Positions 17,709 to 26,740 of a stretch of DNA of 64,000 bases are shown here, in pieces. The number at the start of each line of letters is the position of its first letter. Within the stretch, counting starts at the first letter, position 1. The notes below the pieces were generated by a model, which saw nothing but the letters and a program-made list of their open reading frames with translations, did no database searches and was not told the DNA's origin. This stretch comes from Bradyrhizobium sp. ISRA430 (GTDB lineage Bacteria; Pseudomonadota; Alphaproteobacteria; Rhizobiales; Xanthobacteraceae). The stretch is from assembly GCF_029909975.1 (NCBI RefSeq), contig NZ_CP094516.1, forward strand, positions 7,790,501-7,854,500, written 5' to 3'. The translations under genes were made by a program, and so were the position numbers.

Positions 17709-17945
17709 TCAGCAGCGGCCCTGTTTCCATAGTCCGGGCGGGCAGCCGTGGCCGCGCCAACCAACCTTGCGCCCATGATACCAGCCGGGTGGCACGGCAT
17801 GGCGATGTGAATGGTATCCGCCGTGATAGCCGTGACCATAACCATGGCCATAACCATGACCATGGCCGCCCCTGGCGAATGCCGCGCCGGGCATCGCGAA
17901 GCCGGCCGCGATGATCAATGTTGCGGCGAGCGCAAGCTTCTTCAT
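17709..17945 (-). CDS. Small secreted Gly/His/Tyr-rich protein
   Basis: A 78-residue protein with an AGGAG ribosome-binding site upstream. A Sec signal (residues 1-24, ending AFA-RG) is followed by repeated HGYGHGYGHGYHGGYH and a C-terminal WRGHGCPPGLWKQGRC. The two Cys and the GCPPGL segment recur in small periplasmic proteins of Bradyrhizobium. The His/Gly content suggests metal binding or a disordered envelope role. Function unknown. Confidence 0.75.
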   Translation of the reverse strand: MKKLALAATLIIAAGFAMPGAAFARGGHGHGYGHGYGHGYHGGYHSHRHAVPPGWYHGRKVGWRGHGCPPGLWKQGRC

Positions 17946-18036
17946 CCTAATTCTCTCCTGTTAGGCACGCATCTGTCCGTTCGATGAAAGGACATCGATC
18001 GCGGTGTCGCGTGCAAATATGGAGGAGTCGTGACGA

Positions 18037-19626
18037 TCAGCCTTCCGCCACCGCATCAGCCCAGGGCTGGAAGATCTCGACCGCGCCGGAGTTGATGTCA
18101 TCCTCGCGCATCACCACGCTCGGGCAGGCGAACTTCATCGGCAGGGCCTGCACCTGAGTCTCCTCATAGTCGAAGCGGGCGGCCAGGACTTTGCGTGCGT
18201 CCGCCGGCAGGCGCGCGTCGCCGATCACGACCGCGCCTTCGCTGGCGTCGATGCGCGGCTGATGGATCGCGGCATCGAGGTCCATCCCGAAATCCATGAT
18301 GAACGAGAGAAGCTGCATCACAGCCGGCGAAATACGCCGGCCGCCGGAGGCGCCGACTGCAAGGCGCTTGCCGTCCCCAGTCTCGGCGATGACGGGCGTG
18401 TAGTTGGTGAGGCAGCGCTTGCCGGGGGCGAGCGAATTGGTCGTCCCCGGCGTCGGGTCGAACCACATGATGCCGTTGTTCATGGTGATGCCGGTGTGCG
18501 GCGTCACATATTTCGAGCCAAAGGTGGAGAGCAGCGTCTGGGTCACCGCGGCCATGTTGCCGTGGCGGTCGACCACCGAAAAGTGCGTCGTGCAGGACGG
18601 CGCCAGATATTCCGCGCCGAGCGAGCGCTTGCCGTCGGCATCGCCCATGTCGTCGAGCCGTTCGCGATAAGCCGATTGCAGAGCGAACGCATATTGGCTG
18701 TAGGCGGCCGCATCCGGCGTTGCGCCCGGCTGCAGATTCTGCTGCAACAAGCGCAGCGCATGCGCCATCGTCGGCCCGGCCGTCAGCTCCGGCGTCGCAT
18801 AGACCTTGCCGCCGCGATAGGGGATTGCCAGCGGCTCGCGCAAATGCGCACGGAACGCAGCGAGGTCCTCCACCGAAAGCGAGCCGCCATCGGTCTTGAT
18901 ATCGGACGCAATGCTCCTGGCGAGATCGCCCTGGTAGAAGTCGCGGGCGCCGGCCTCGGCGAGGTGCGACAACGTTGCCTTCAACTTGTCCTGCGGCAGC
19001 CGCGTCTCGGCCTTGATGCCCCAGGGCGCGTTCGGCGGCAGGCCGTCCTTTAGGAAAGCTTCGGCGCTTGCGGGATAGCGCCGTAGATCGACGGCGGTGC
19101 TCGCGATCATCAGCGTCGTCCACCAGTCGACCAAGAGCCCTTCGCCGGCGAGCTTCGTTGCCGGCGCAAGCAGATCCTTCCACGGCAGTTTGGCGTAGCG
19201 GCGATGCGCCTCCTCCATTCCGGCGACGACCCCGGGCACCGCGATCGAGCCGGGACCGTGAAGATTGCGGTCGTCCTTCACCCGCGGCCAGGGGAAGAGG
19301 TCGGAGGCCGCGCCCTGTCCGGTGAGCGGATAGTCGGCGAGGCGCAGGCTCTGCGGCGACCGCATGCCGTAGTCGATCACCTCGTAGCGATTGTCCTTGG
19401 CGCGGAAGAGCACCATCGCGCCGCCGCCGCCCATGCCGCTCATCCAGGGTTCCAGCACGTTCAGCGCGAAGGTGGTCGCGACGATCGCGTCGACGCAGTC
19501 GCCACCCGCCGCCAGCACCTGCGCGCCGACCTCGGCTGCGCGGCGCGACTGCGCGGCAACGATGCCGCCCTTGGCGCGGCGGGCAGGTTTGCGGATGTCC
19601 TGGGCGAGGCTGAACTGGTGAGGCAT
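18037..19626 (-). CDS. Gamma-glutamyltransferase family protein
   Basis: A 529-residue Ntn-hydrolase. The start is placed at ATG 19626 (MPHQFSLAQDIRKP) because upstream in-frame sequence is repeat DNA. The autocleavage and nucleophile region is SCTTHFSVVDRHGNMAAVTQTL, about residues 355-376; the second Thr before HFSVVD is the expected nucleophile. The conserved GGGGAMVLF and GGRRISPAV segments are also present. There is no signal peptide, so a cytoplasmic location is likely, unlike periplasmic Ggt. Given the adjacent amine-oxidase operon it may hydrolyse a gamma-glutamyl amide, but cephalosporin-acylase-like or other amidase activities are possible. Confidence 0.85.
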   Translation of the reverse strand: MPHQFSLAQDIRKPARRAKGGIVAAQSRRAAEVGAQVLAAGGDCVDAIVATTFALNVLEPWMSGMGGGGAMVLFRAKDNRYEVIDYGMRSPQSLRLADYPLTGQGAASDLFPWPRVKDDRNLHGPGSIAVPGVVAGMEEAHRRYAKLPWKDLLAPATKLAGEGLLVDWWTTLMIASTAVDLRRYPASAEAFLKDGLPPNAPWGIKAETRLPQDKLKATLSHLAEAGARDFYQGDLARSIASDIKTDGGSLSVEDLAAFRAHLREPLAIPYRGGKVYATPELTAGPTMAHALRLLQQNLQPGATPDAAAYSQYAFALQSAYRERLDDMGDADGKRSLGAEYLAPSCTTHFSVVDRHGNMAAVTQTLLSTFGSKYVTPHTGITMNNGIMWFDPTPGTTNSLAPGKRCLTNYTPVIAETGDGKRLAVGASGGRRISPAVMQLLSFIMDFGMDLDAAIHQPRIDASEGAVVIGDARLPADARKVLAARFDYEETQVQALPMKFACPSVVMREDDINSGAVEIFQPWADAVAEG

Positions 19627-19817
19627 GATGTCGTCTTGGCTTTGTTTGCTTGGCTTCGTTTGTCGGCTTCGTTGCATTGACGTCTCAGCTCCGCAATTGG
19701 CGAAGCGGAACGACAATGGCACATTGCCGGGAACGAGAACATCCATCGGGAGGAGCGACATGGCTGGTGTGAAACACGCGCGGGATGGCGCGGTTGGGAT
19801 CTTTCGCTCTGCGCCGC

Positions 19818-19967
19818 CATGGCCGGGCTCGCCGTCTTCGCTAAAGCTTCGCCGGCCGAGTACCGAACAGCCCGGCGAAGCCTTTCGGCGGAGCCGGGTC
19901 CCGGCCATCCACGTTCTTCTGACGTAGAGGCTAAGACGTGAATGCCCGGGACAAGCCCGGGCATGAC
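19818..19967. repeat. Palindromic repeat with a nested second palindrome
   Basis: The outer arms match the element at 8717-8802 (CATGGCCGGGCT... and ...GGTCCCGGCCATCCACG, then GACGTGAATGCCCGGGACAAGCCCGGGCATGAC). The short CTTGTCC-type loop of the left dyad is replaced by about 75 bp (19829-19900) that forms its own imperfect dyad: CTAAAGCTTCGCCGG...CCGGCGAAGCCTTTCGG. This suggests insertion of one palindromic element into another. It occupies most of the 571-bp gap 19627-20197; the rest (19627-19817, 19968-20197) shows no gene I trust. Confidence 0.75.
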
Positions 19968-20197
19968 AAGTTGCGAGATTGGCTAAACGAAAAGGAGCGA
20001 AGCAGCAGTTCTCAGAGCAAGCCGTCGTGACGGCGGGCCTGATGCTTAGCGTGCCATTTCGGTCCGGGGCCGCGCATGTAGTGAAGCTCGGGCCGGTAGG
20101 AGTTGGCTGCAATCCGCACCAGTCTCTGCCACTTGGTGGCAACGAAGTTCAGGGGCTGGCAGAGCAGGCTCAATGAAGCGTACAGCATGGCATCACC

Positions 20198-20431
20198 TCA
20201 ATGCGGCTTGCCGAGCATCGACGTGAAGGGAAGATCGAAAATCTCCTCGCCGTCGTCGTCGCTGATATGGATCACCCAGTCGCGCCAGTCTTCGGCGCCG
20301 GGGGTGAGGATCATCGAGCGCATGATCTGCGCGGCACGGTCGCGCGCCTCGGTCAGGTTGGCAACGGCGGTGCCGTTGCGGTCGATCAGCGTGCCGTCAG
20401 TATTGGAGCAGTGGAAATACACCTGAACCAT
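20198..20431 (-). CDS. DUF6894-type small protein
   Basis: A 77-residue acidic protein starting at ATG 20431, just after a strong AGGAGG ribosome-binding site. It opens with MVQVYFHCSNTDGTLIDRNG and ends with WVIHISDDDGEEIFDLPF, the usual signature of this short rhizobial family, which often occurs in several copies per genome. No catalytic motif is seen. Function unknown. Confidence 0.8.
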   Translation of the reverse strand: MVQVYFHCSNTDGTLIDRNGTAVANLTEARDRAAQIMRSMILTPGAEDWRDWVIHISDDDGEEIFDLPFTSMLGKPH

Positions 20432-20640
20432 ATACGCCTCCTGTAGAAAGCGATTTGGACGGCAAATCGATACCATCCGCAACTACCGAAAGACATTCGG
20501 GCTAAGCCCGGTAAGGGAATCTACGGATATTGGTCGCTACCTCGGCCTCGGTGGGTTTGATCACAGGGGGGTGATGGATCGACTGGACGGCGCGCGGCCG
20601 GCGTGGAACGCTCGATTCGACGAAAGTCGGGGGAGGGAGC

Positions 20641-22716
20641 GTGAACCACTTGACATTGCAGTGCCAACGTCGAAGCCGGCGATCGATTACGGCTGTCTTC
20701 GCTGCCGTCCTGCTTGGCTTTGCCTCGGTGGCCTGGTCGGAGCCGGTCAGGAGAAGCGGCTACGCGATCGGCGCGGAGACCTGCGGCAGCGGCGATCTCG
20801 CCTTTCCCCGGATCCAGCTCGACATGAAGGCGGGGTTCTGTGCCGGCCTCGTCGCCAGCGAAGACGACCGCCTGAAGTTTCCACGCTCGATCATCCAGGT
20901 GCCCGGCCGCGATCTGTTCGTGATCGCCGATATGGGCGGTTGGGGCCACACCGATGGACGGTTGCTGCTGCTCGATCCGCATGCCTCCGAGGGCAAGCGA
21001 CTCAAGGAGCTTCTGACGAAGCTCGAATATCCGTTCGGGCTGGTGCTCGGCCCGGACAAGAAGCTCTATGCATCGACCGCCGAGACGATCTTCAGGTTCG
21101 ATCCGCTCGCAGAGGATCCGCGCAGCACGGTCGAGACCATCATCCATCGCCTGCCGGGTCGTCGGATCACGCTGCCTGACGGCACCGGGCTCGACGAAAG
21201 TGCGCATCCGCTCAAGCAATTCGTCTTCGACCGTAACGGACGCCTGTTCGTCAATATCGGCTCGCACAGCGACGACTGCATCACGCCGGCACCGATCAGA
21301 AAGCCCTGCGCAGCGGCCGAAGGCGCTGAGGCCATGGCCGCGATCTGGCTGTTCACGCCGCCTGCTGGCGGCGTCTTCCCGGCGTTGAAGCCGAATGATC
21401 CCGATCCGCCGCATCGGGTCTATGCGCGGGGCTTGCGCAACTCGATGGCGCTGGCGCTGCACCCGAATTTTCCCGACGCAGGCTACGCCTTCCTGCAGGG
21501 TGAGAACGGCCGCGATCTGCCCGATGTCTTCAAGCCGAACGAGGAGATCAACGCGATCGAGCAAGGCAGGCACTATGGCTGGCCTTATTGCTACGACTTG
21601 TCGACGCCGAGCCCGGAATTCAAAAGCGTGCTGCAGTCCGGGCCTTACAGATCGCTCTGCACCGGCAAGGCGCTGTACAAGGCGCCGCTCTCGCTGATGC
21701 CGCCGCACGGCGCGCCGCTGGCGATGCTTTACTATCACGGCGCGAAATTTCCGGAGCTGGAGGGCAAGCTCCTGGTCGGCCTGCACGGCTATCGCCCGAC
21801 CGGCAGTCGCGTTCTCATCTACGACGTGGACGATCACGGCTTCCCGAAGCCGAGCCCGGCGCCGGTGCGCTACCATGTCAGTTGCGCGGCGGAGGCGACG
21901 CGCAGCTTCCAGACCGACGGCGGCGAGGTTGCCGCCGCGCCGTTCGAGGAGCTGATCGCGGGCTGGCATCGGGTCAACGGCACGCGGCCGCAAGGCGCGC
22001 CCGTCGGGATGACGGTCGCCGAGGACGGCGCGATTTGGCTGGTCGAGGACAAGAACCAAACCGTGATCCGGATTGATCGCGCGTCGAACGATGCGCCGCA
22101 GCCGCTGTCCTGCGACACGCGCAGCCCGGCGCAGATCGATCAGCTCACGGCGTTCGTCGCCAAGGACGCCCAGAACCGCGTTCGCCTCGCCACACTGCGT
22201 AAGGGCCTGGTCGAGAAGCACTGCATGGGTTGCCACTCCGATTTCGGTCTGAAGCCGGGTCAATCCGACGTCGACAAGGACACGACCGTGTTGCGCTTCA
22301 TGCTGTCGCAGGATGGTTGGATCTATCCGGGCGATCCCGACTCCGGCAAGCTACGCGCGCGGCTGCGCGGCCTGGGTGCGGAGAAGCTGATGCCGCCGGG
22401 CGGCGAGAAGTTGCCGAAGACGGACGCCGGCTATGGGCGCCTGCTCGACTATGCGGATTCGTTAGTGGCAAAGATGGTTCCGGGAACACGGATGCGCATC
22501 AAACCCGGCCCGCCGCAGCGCAAGTTTTTCGGCAAGGCGAACAAGGAATGCGGCGAAATACCGGCCGCCAAGGTCGTCGTGGTGACACAAAGGAACGCTG
22601 TAGACAGACCCGGCTTCAGCCGCTTCTTCCGGCCGGCCGACCCTTATCTGGACGGCGAGTGCACCGACGACGATGGCTATTACATCCGGCAGGAATTTCT
22701 GGTGCCTGTGCAGTAG
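20641..22716 (+). CDS. Sugar-dehydrogenase-like beta-propeller with C-terminal cytochrome c
   Basis: A 691-residue exported protein (GTG start 20641; signal peptide about residues 1-33, AVLLGFASVAWS). Residues about 60-490 form a soluble PQQ glucose-dehydrogenase-like propeller (RSIIQVPGRDLFVIADMGGWG, EEINAIEQGRHYGWPYCYD). A C-terminal cytochrome c motif CMGCH lies near residues 528-532. It probably oxidises a sugar or alcohol in the periplasm and passes electrons to its heme. Whether PQQ is bound is not clear from sequence. The C-terminal about 90 residues after the heme domain have no recognised fold. Overlaps the next gene by 44 nt. Confidence 0.78.
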   Translation: MNHLTLQCQRRSRRSITAVFAAVLLGFASVAWSEPVRRSGYAIGAETCGSGDLAFPRIQLDMKAGFCAGLVASEDDRLKFPRSIIQVPGRDLFVIADMGGWGHTDGRLLLLDPHASEGKRLKELLTKLEYPFGLVLGPDKKLYASTAETIFRFDPLAEDPRSTVETIIHRLPGRRITLPDGTGLDESAHPLKQFVFDRNGRLFVNIGSHSDDCITPAPIRKPCAAAEGAEAMAAIWLFTPPAGGVFPALKPNDPDPPHRVYARGLRNSMALALHPNFPDAGYAFLQGENGRDLPDVFKPNEEINAIEQGRHYGWPYCYDLSTPSPEFKSVLQSGPYRSLCTGKALYKAPLSLMPPHGAPLAMLYYHGAKFPELEGKLLVGLHGYRPTGSRVLIYDVDDHGFPKPSPAPVRYHVSCAAEATRSFQTDGGEVAAAPFEELIAGWHRVNGTRPQGAPVGMTVAEDGAIWLVEDKNQTVIRIDRASNDAPQPLSCDTRSPAQIDQLTAFVAKDAQNRVRLATLRKGLVEKHCMGCHSDFGLKPGQSDVDKDTTVLRFMLSQDGWIYPGDPDSGKLRARLRGLGAEKLMPPGGEKLPKTDAGYGRLLDYADSLVAKMVPGTRMRIKPGPPQRKFFGKANKECGEIPAAKVVVVTQRNAVDRPGFSRFFRPADPYLDGECTDDDGYYIRQEFLVPVQ

Positions 22717-23614
22717 CATCCTTCTCGTCATTGCGGCATCGGCGGCCAAAGCCGAGACGAAGCTGTTCGAAAGCGCGCAGGTGACGCCCGCCGGCGAATA
22801 CACGTTCGGCATCGAGGGGCCCGCCGCCGACCTCGACGGCAATCTCTTCGTGGTCAATTTCGGTAAGCCCGGCACCATCGGGAAATTGCCCGCGGGCGGC
22901 GCGGCCTCGCAGCCATTCATCGCCCTTCCCGCGGGCAGCGTCGGCAACGCCATCCGCTTCGATCGCAGCGGAACGATGTTCATTGCCGATTACAAGAAGC
23001 ACAACATCTTCGCGATTGCGAAAGGCGGGATCGAGCCTGCCGTCTGGTTTCACTCGGACGAGATGAGCCAGCCCAACGACATCACCATCGCGCGCGACGG
23101 CACCATTTATGCGAGCGATCCGAATTGGAAGGGCCGCGAAGGCCACATCTGGCGCATCGCGAAGGCAGCGGATGGCTCGGTGCAAGGGCAGGTCATGGCG
23201 GCGCAACGCTCAATGGGCACCACCAACGGCATCGATCTCAGCCCCGACGGCAAGACACTCTATGTCGGCGAATCCAGCAGCGGCCAAGTCTGGTCCTACA
23301 CCGTTCGCGGCAACACGCTCACCGATGCGAAGCTCGTGAAAGCATTCCAGCCCGACACCATCGACGGGCTGCGCACCGACGTCACCGGCCGCCTCTATAT
23401 CGCACGCCTTCTCAAGGGCACGGTCGCGCTGATGAAGCCCAACGGCGCGGTCGAGCGCGAGGTACTCCTCAAGGGCAAGGAGCCGACCAATCTCGCCTTC
23501 GGCGGCGCCGACGGCAAGACCGTCTTCGTGACACAGCGCCAGGGCGGCTTCATCGAGTCCTTCCGCACCGACCAGCAGGGCCGCGAGCACTGCCTCCAGC
23601 ACGGACGCTGCTGA
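22673..23614 (+). CDS. SMP-30/gluconolactonase-like exported protein
   Basis: A 313-residue protein with a signal peptide (about residues 1-28, SSILLVIAASAAKA) encoded largely within the 3' end of the preceding gene, which it overlaps by 44 nt. Repeated propeller blades such as NDITIARDGTIYASDPNW, NGIDLSPDGKTLYVGES and DGLRTDVTGRLYIARL match the SMP-30/Gluconolactonase/LRE family. A lactonase acting on the product of the upstream dehydrogenase is an attractive but unproven role. Confidence 0.8.
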   Translation: MAITSGRNFWCLCSSILLVIAASAAKAETKLFESAQVTPAGEYTFGIEGPAADLDGNLFVVNFGKPGTIGKLPAGGAASQPFIALPAGSVGNAIRFDRSGTMFIADYKKHNIFAIAKGGIEPAVWFHSDEMSQPNDITIARDGTIYASDPNWKGREGHIWRIAKAADGSVQGQVMAAQRSMGTTNGIDLSPDGKTLYVGESSSGQVWSYTVRGNTLTDAKLVKAFQPDTIDGLRTDVTGRLYIARLLKGTVALMKPNGAVEREVLLKGKEPTNLAFGGADGKTVFVTQRQGGFIESFRTDQQGREHCLQHGRC

Positions 23615-23753
23615 GCTCAAACGATTCAAAGGCGGTCTGCTCCCGGCGCAGAGCGGTGCTGCGCGGCCGGCATTCTTCTTGCTTGCATCTCGTCGCGGCA
23701 GCGATCAAGACATCTGCTGCACGTCAAAGCGCATGCGACCACGGAGTGTTTGA

Positions 23754-24779
23754 GTGAAAGCCGTTTATACCGAGCTGCATCGCAGCCATGATCCGCAATT
23801 CTTCCTGGTCCGCGGCGTCGTCAAGCGCACCACCGAACAGCCCGAGCGCGCCGACCGTCTGCTCAAGGGGCTCAAAGACGGCAAGCATCAACTGGTCGAG
23901 CCGACCAAGTTTGGGCAGGGGCCGCGCGCACGCATTCACAGCCCGGAATATCTGTCGTTCCTCAGCGAGGCCTGGGACGCCTGGACCGCGCTCGGCGATT
24001 CCGGTCCGGAGATGATCGGCAACATCCATCCGGTCCGGCATGCGGCAACCTATCCCACCCACATCGTCGGCAAGCTCGGCTGGCACACCGCCGATACGGC
24101 GGCGCCGATCGGTCCCGGCACCTGGGCTGCGGCCTGCGCGGCGACGGACGTGGCCGTCACGGCGGCGCAGATGGTGATGGACGGCGAGGACGCGACCTAC
24201 GCGCTGTGCCGTCCGCCCGGGCATCACGCCTATCGCGACATGGCCGGCGGCTTCTGCTTCCTCAACAACAGCGCGATCGCGGCAGCGCATCTGCGGCTCA
24301 AGCACGAGGGCGTCGTGATCCTCGATGTCGACGTCCACCACGGCAACGGCACGCAAGGCATTTTCTACGCGCGACCTGATGTCTATACGGTGTCGATCCA
24401 CGCCGACCCCACCGCCTACTATCCCTTCGTGTGGGGCTATGCCCACGAGCGTGGCGAAGGTCCCGGCCTCGGCACCAATCTCAACATCCCCTTAGCCATC
24501 GGCACCGGGGATGACGGCTACATTCAGGCGATGGATGTGGCGCGGAAGGCGATCGAGTCCTTCGCGCCGGGCGCCCTCGTCATTGCCCTTGGTCTGGACG
24601 CCTCCGAGCACGATCCGCTTCGCGGTTTCGCCGTCACCACGCCGGGCTTCCGCCGCATCGGCCAGGCGATCGCGCGGATGGGCCTGCCGACCGTGTTCGT
24701 GCAGGAGGGCGGCTATCTCTCCGACATCCTCGGCGCCAATTTGACCTCAGTACTGGCCGGTTTTGAGGAAGCGCGCTGA
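23754..24779 (+). CDS. Histone-deacetylase-fold acetylpolyamine amidohydrolase
   Basis: A 341-residue zinc hydrolase (GTG start). Active-site features are all present: the His dyad in RPPGHHAYRDMAGGFCFLNN, zinc ligands Asp and His in DVDVHHGNGTQGIFY and Asp in GLDASEHDPLRG, and the transition-state Tyr in QEGGYLSDIL. Length and layout resemble the Mycoplana ramosa acetylpolyamine amidohydrolase (also about 341 residues) more than eukaryote-like HDACs. The likely reaction is deacetylation of N-acetylputrescine, -cadaverine or -spermidine to free polyamines. This would fit the amine-oxidation genes at 9.8-19.6 kb. It stands alone, ending at a palindromic terminator. Confidence 0.88.
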   Translation: MKAVYTELHRSHDPQFFLVRGVVKRTTEQPERADRLLKGLKDGKHQLVEPTKFGQGPRARIHSPEYLSFLSEAWDAWTALGDSGPEMIGNIHPVRHAATYPTHIVGKLGWHTADTAAPIGPGTWAAACAATDVAVTAAQMVMDGEDATYALCRPPGHHAYRDMAGGFCFLNNSAIAAAHLRLKHEGVVILDVDVHHGNGTQGIFYARPDVYTVSIHADPTAYYPFVWGYAHERGEGPGLGTNLNIPLAIGTGDDGYIQAMDVARKAIESFAPGALVIALGLDASEHDPLRGFAVTTPGFRRIGQAIARMGLPTVFVQEGGYLSDILGANLTSVLAGFEEAR

Positions 24780-24791
24780 GGCCGCTCTTCG

Positions 24792-24809
24792 CCTCTCCCG
24801 CGGGAGAGG
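24792..24809. terminator. Perfect 18-bp palindrome between convergent genes
   Basis: CCTCTCCCG/CGGGAGAGG, a perfect dyad 13 bp after the deacetylase stop and 3 bp before the end of the monooxygenase gene on the other strand. It is probably a bidirectional terminator; similar CTCTCCCG repeats occur near 13270. Confidence 0.6.
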
Positions 24810-24812
24810 ACT

Positions 24813-25793
24813 CTAAAACACCCCGCTGGCCGCAAGCGCCTTGCGGACGTGCTGCATCTCGGCCTCGTCGGCGACCATGTCGAGCATGATCGTGGTTAGG
24901 CCCTTCGCCGCAAAATCTTTGAGCCGAGCTCCAATCTCGGCGTAGCTGCCGACGAGATAGGGGCAGTCGGCCTGGAAGGTCAGGAACGGCAACAGCCAAT
25001 AGCCGTTCTCCCGGAGCTCGCCGCTCTGGCCGTCATAGAGGTGCCGCTTCCACGCGGAGTCGGTGTTCTCCATGGTCAGCGAGAGCAGTTCGCGGTCGTC
25101 GGGATTGTCGCGAAAACGCGACTTCGCCGCCTGCCGCGCCTCGTCGCGGGTCTCGCGCGCAAAGATGCCGAAATTCATCCCGGGCGCGTCGAGGCGGTGA
25201 TCGAGATCGGGCGGCAGCATCTGCATCTTGATGCAGCCGGTCTCTCTCGCCACGCGCTGCGCAGCCTCCGACTGGCCAGCGATCAAAAATTCCGGCATCA
25301 GCTCCGCCGTTAGGCGCGGATGGAGCTGCAAATTGCTCGCGCGATAGAACCGCCCTTTGAAATTGACCGGGCGCGGGCTTTCCAGGAGTTGACGCATCAG
25401 GGCGACGAATTCGCCGAGCCTGACGTAGCGGTCCGCATGCGGCCGATCGTCGCCGAGCCCCTGCAGGTCGCTGACTGCAGTCCCCGTAATCATGTTGAGA
25501 TAGACCTTGCGGCCGTAGAGCTGCGCGAACGACGAGACAAATTTTGCCGCGGTGAACGGATGCATGTAGACCGGATTGACGGCGATCAGCGGTGAGCTTC
25601 GCCTCGTCTGTCCCATGATGTGCTGGGCCATCGCCCAGGGTTCGACGAACACGTCGTTGCCTTCGAACAGCAGAATGCCCGCGAGGCCGTTGCGCTCGGC
25701 GAATTGCGCCACACGCATCAATTCGTCGACATATTTTTGCGGATCGCGATTGCGCGAGATCGCCGGAAAGATGCGAAGTCTCGAAGGCATCAT
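24813..25793 (-). CDS. Luciferase-like (LLM) flavin monooxygenase of the NRPS locus
   Basis: A 326-residue bacterial luciferase/SsuD-type flavin-dependent monooxygenase. Typical features are EFAERNGLAGILLFEGND-like strand-helix units, GRKVYLNMITGTAVSDLQGLGDDRPHADRYVRLGEFVALM and PEFLIAGQSEAAQRVARETG. It uses reduced FMN supplied by a reductase encoded elsewhere. Its ATG overlaps the end of the phosphopantetheinyl transferase gene (ATGA), so the two are translationally coupled. It therefore probably tailors the NRPS product, for instance by N-hydroxylation, Baeyer-Villiger-like or oxidative cleavage steps. A sulfonate-scavenging role is an alternative. Confidence 0.85.
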   Translation of the reverse strand: MMPSRLRIFPAISRNRDPQKYVDELMRVAQFAERNGLAGILLFEGNDVFVEPWAMAQHIMGQTRRSSPLIAVNPVYMHPFTAAKFVSSFAQLYGRKVYLNMITGTAVSDLQGLGDDRPHADRYVRLGEFVALMRQLLESPRPVNFKGRFYRASNLQLHPRLTAELMPEFLIAGQSEAAQRVARETGCIKMQMLPPDLDHRLDAPGMNFGIFARETRDEARQAAKSRFRDNPDDRELLSLTMENTDSAWKRHLYDGQSGELRENGYWLLPFLTFQADCPYLVGSYAEIGARLKDFAAKGLTTIMLDMVADEAEMQHVRKALAASGVF

Positions 25794-26515
25794 TCAGCCG
25801 CACCCTGCAGCGGCCAGGCATGACGGCTGATCGGAAGGCCGCCGGCCGCCCGGGAGCCGTCGGCGATCGCCAGCCGGTGCGAGGGCGAGGGCGAGCTGAG
25901 CGAGAAGCGCCAACCATCGGGATCGTCGGCGATGTCGGGCGCGAAGCTGATCTCGATGGTCTTTTGCGACACCCGCATCGCAAATCCGTCGAGCGGCAGG
26001 TCGAGCCCGAAACCCCTGGCCTTCAGATACGCTTCCTTCAGCGTCCAATAGTCGAAGAAGCGCTGGGTGGCATCGGGCTCCGGCAATCCGCGCAGCGCCT
26101 CGACCTCTTCCGGTGCGAAGAAGCGCAGCGCCGTGGACAGCGGCGCGACACGCCGCGACACGGTCTCGACGTCGACGCCGACGGCCTCGTGTCTCGAGAC
26201 CACGCAGGCGACGCAGCCGTCGGCATGGGACAGGCTGACATGCAGCGCGGTCGCGGGCGATGCGACAAAGGGCCGCCCGTAGCGGCCGGTGCCGAAACAC
26301 CAATCCGAGGGGGCGACATTGGGCGCGGCGTGTGACAAGGCCAGGCGCAGCAGCGCGTGCGCGAAGACGTATTGTCGGCGATGACGCTCGAACATGAAGC
26401 GATCGGCGCGCGTGCGTTCGTTCACCGACAGAAATCGCCGGCACACATCCACCGCTCCCGGCGTATCGATGGTGTCGATCAGTCCGACATACAGTTCAAT
26501 TCTGTCGTCTGCCAT
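25790..26515 (-). CDS. 4'-phosphopantetheinyl transferase (Sfp type)
   Basis: A 241-residue transferase from ATG 26515 (a TTG lies one codon upstream). The conserved motifs are VGVDVE (Mg-binding Asp and Glu, near residues 114-119) and FFDYWTLKEAYLKARGFGL (near 152-170). It moves phosphopantetheine from CoA onto the Ser of carrier-protein domains. It lies downstream of a two-carrier NRPS gene on the same strand and overlaps the monooxygenase gene by 4 nt, so it very likely activates that NRPS. Confidence 0.93.
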   Translation of the reverse strand: MADDRIELYVGLIDTIDTPGAVDVCRRFLSVNERTRADRFMFERHRRQYVFAHALLRLALSHAAPNVAPSDWCFGTGRYGRPFVASPATALHVSLSHADGCVACVVSRHEAVGVDVETVSRRVAPLSTALRFFAPEEVEALRGLPEPDATQRFFDYWTLKEAYLKARGFGLDLPLDGFAMRVSQKTIEISFAPDIADDPDGWRFSLSSPSPSHRLAIADGSRAAGGLPISRHAWPLQGAAE

Positions 26516-26740
26516 CAATCAATTGGGCCCTTGGCGTCAGGCGGAGGCTCGAATCTCCAGCCAAGACGCAAGAATCAAATGAGCGGGCCGCTTCTAGCGG
26601 TTCACCCAGGCATATTCTTGACGATCTTGCCGGCCGGCTTTTCGGGCGCAAGCCTGCACGAGCCCATAGCTCGACAGGCGAGCCGCCCTTGTCGAAGAGA
26701 GAAGTCAGCAGAACCGTGCGGCGTCCGTGCCGACCGAATC

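Noticed and set aside
19627..20142. N-terminal extension of the gamma-glutamyltransferase to 20142
   Set aside because: The extra 172 codons translate palindromic repeat DNA; the family-like sequence begins at the Met encoded at 19626.
26602..26667. Short minus-strand ORF of 21 codons downstream of the small basic gene
   Set aside because: No ribosome-binding site and no conserved feature; too short to support.
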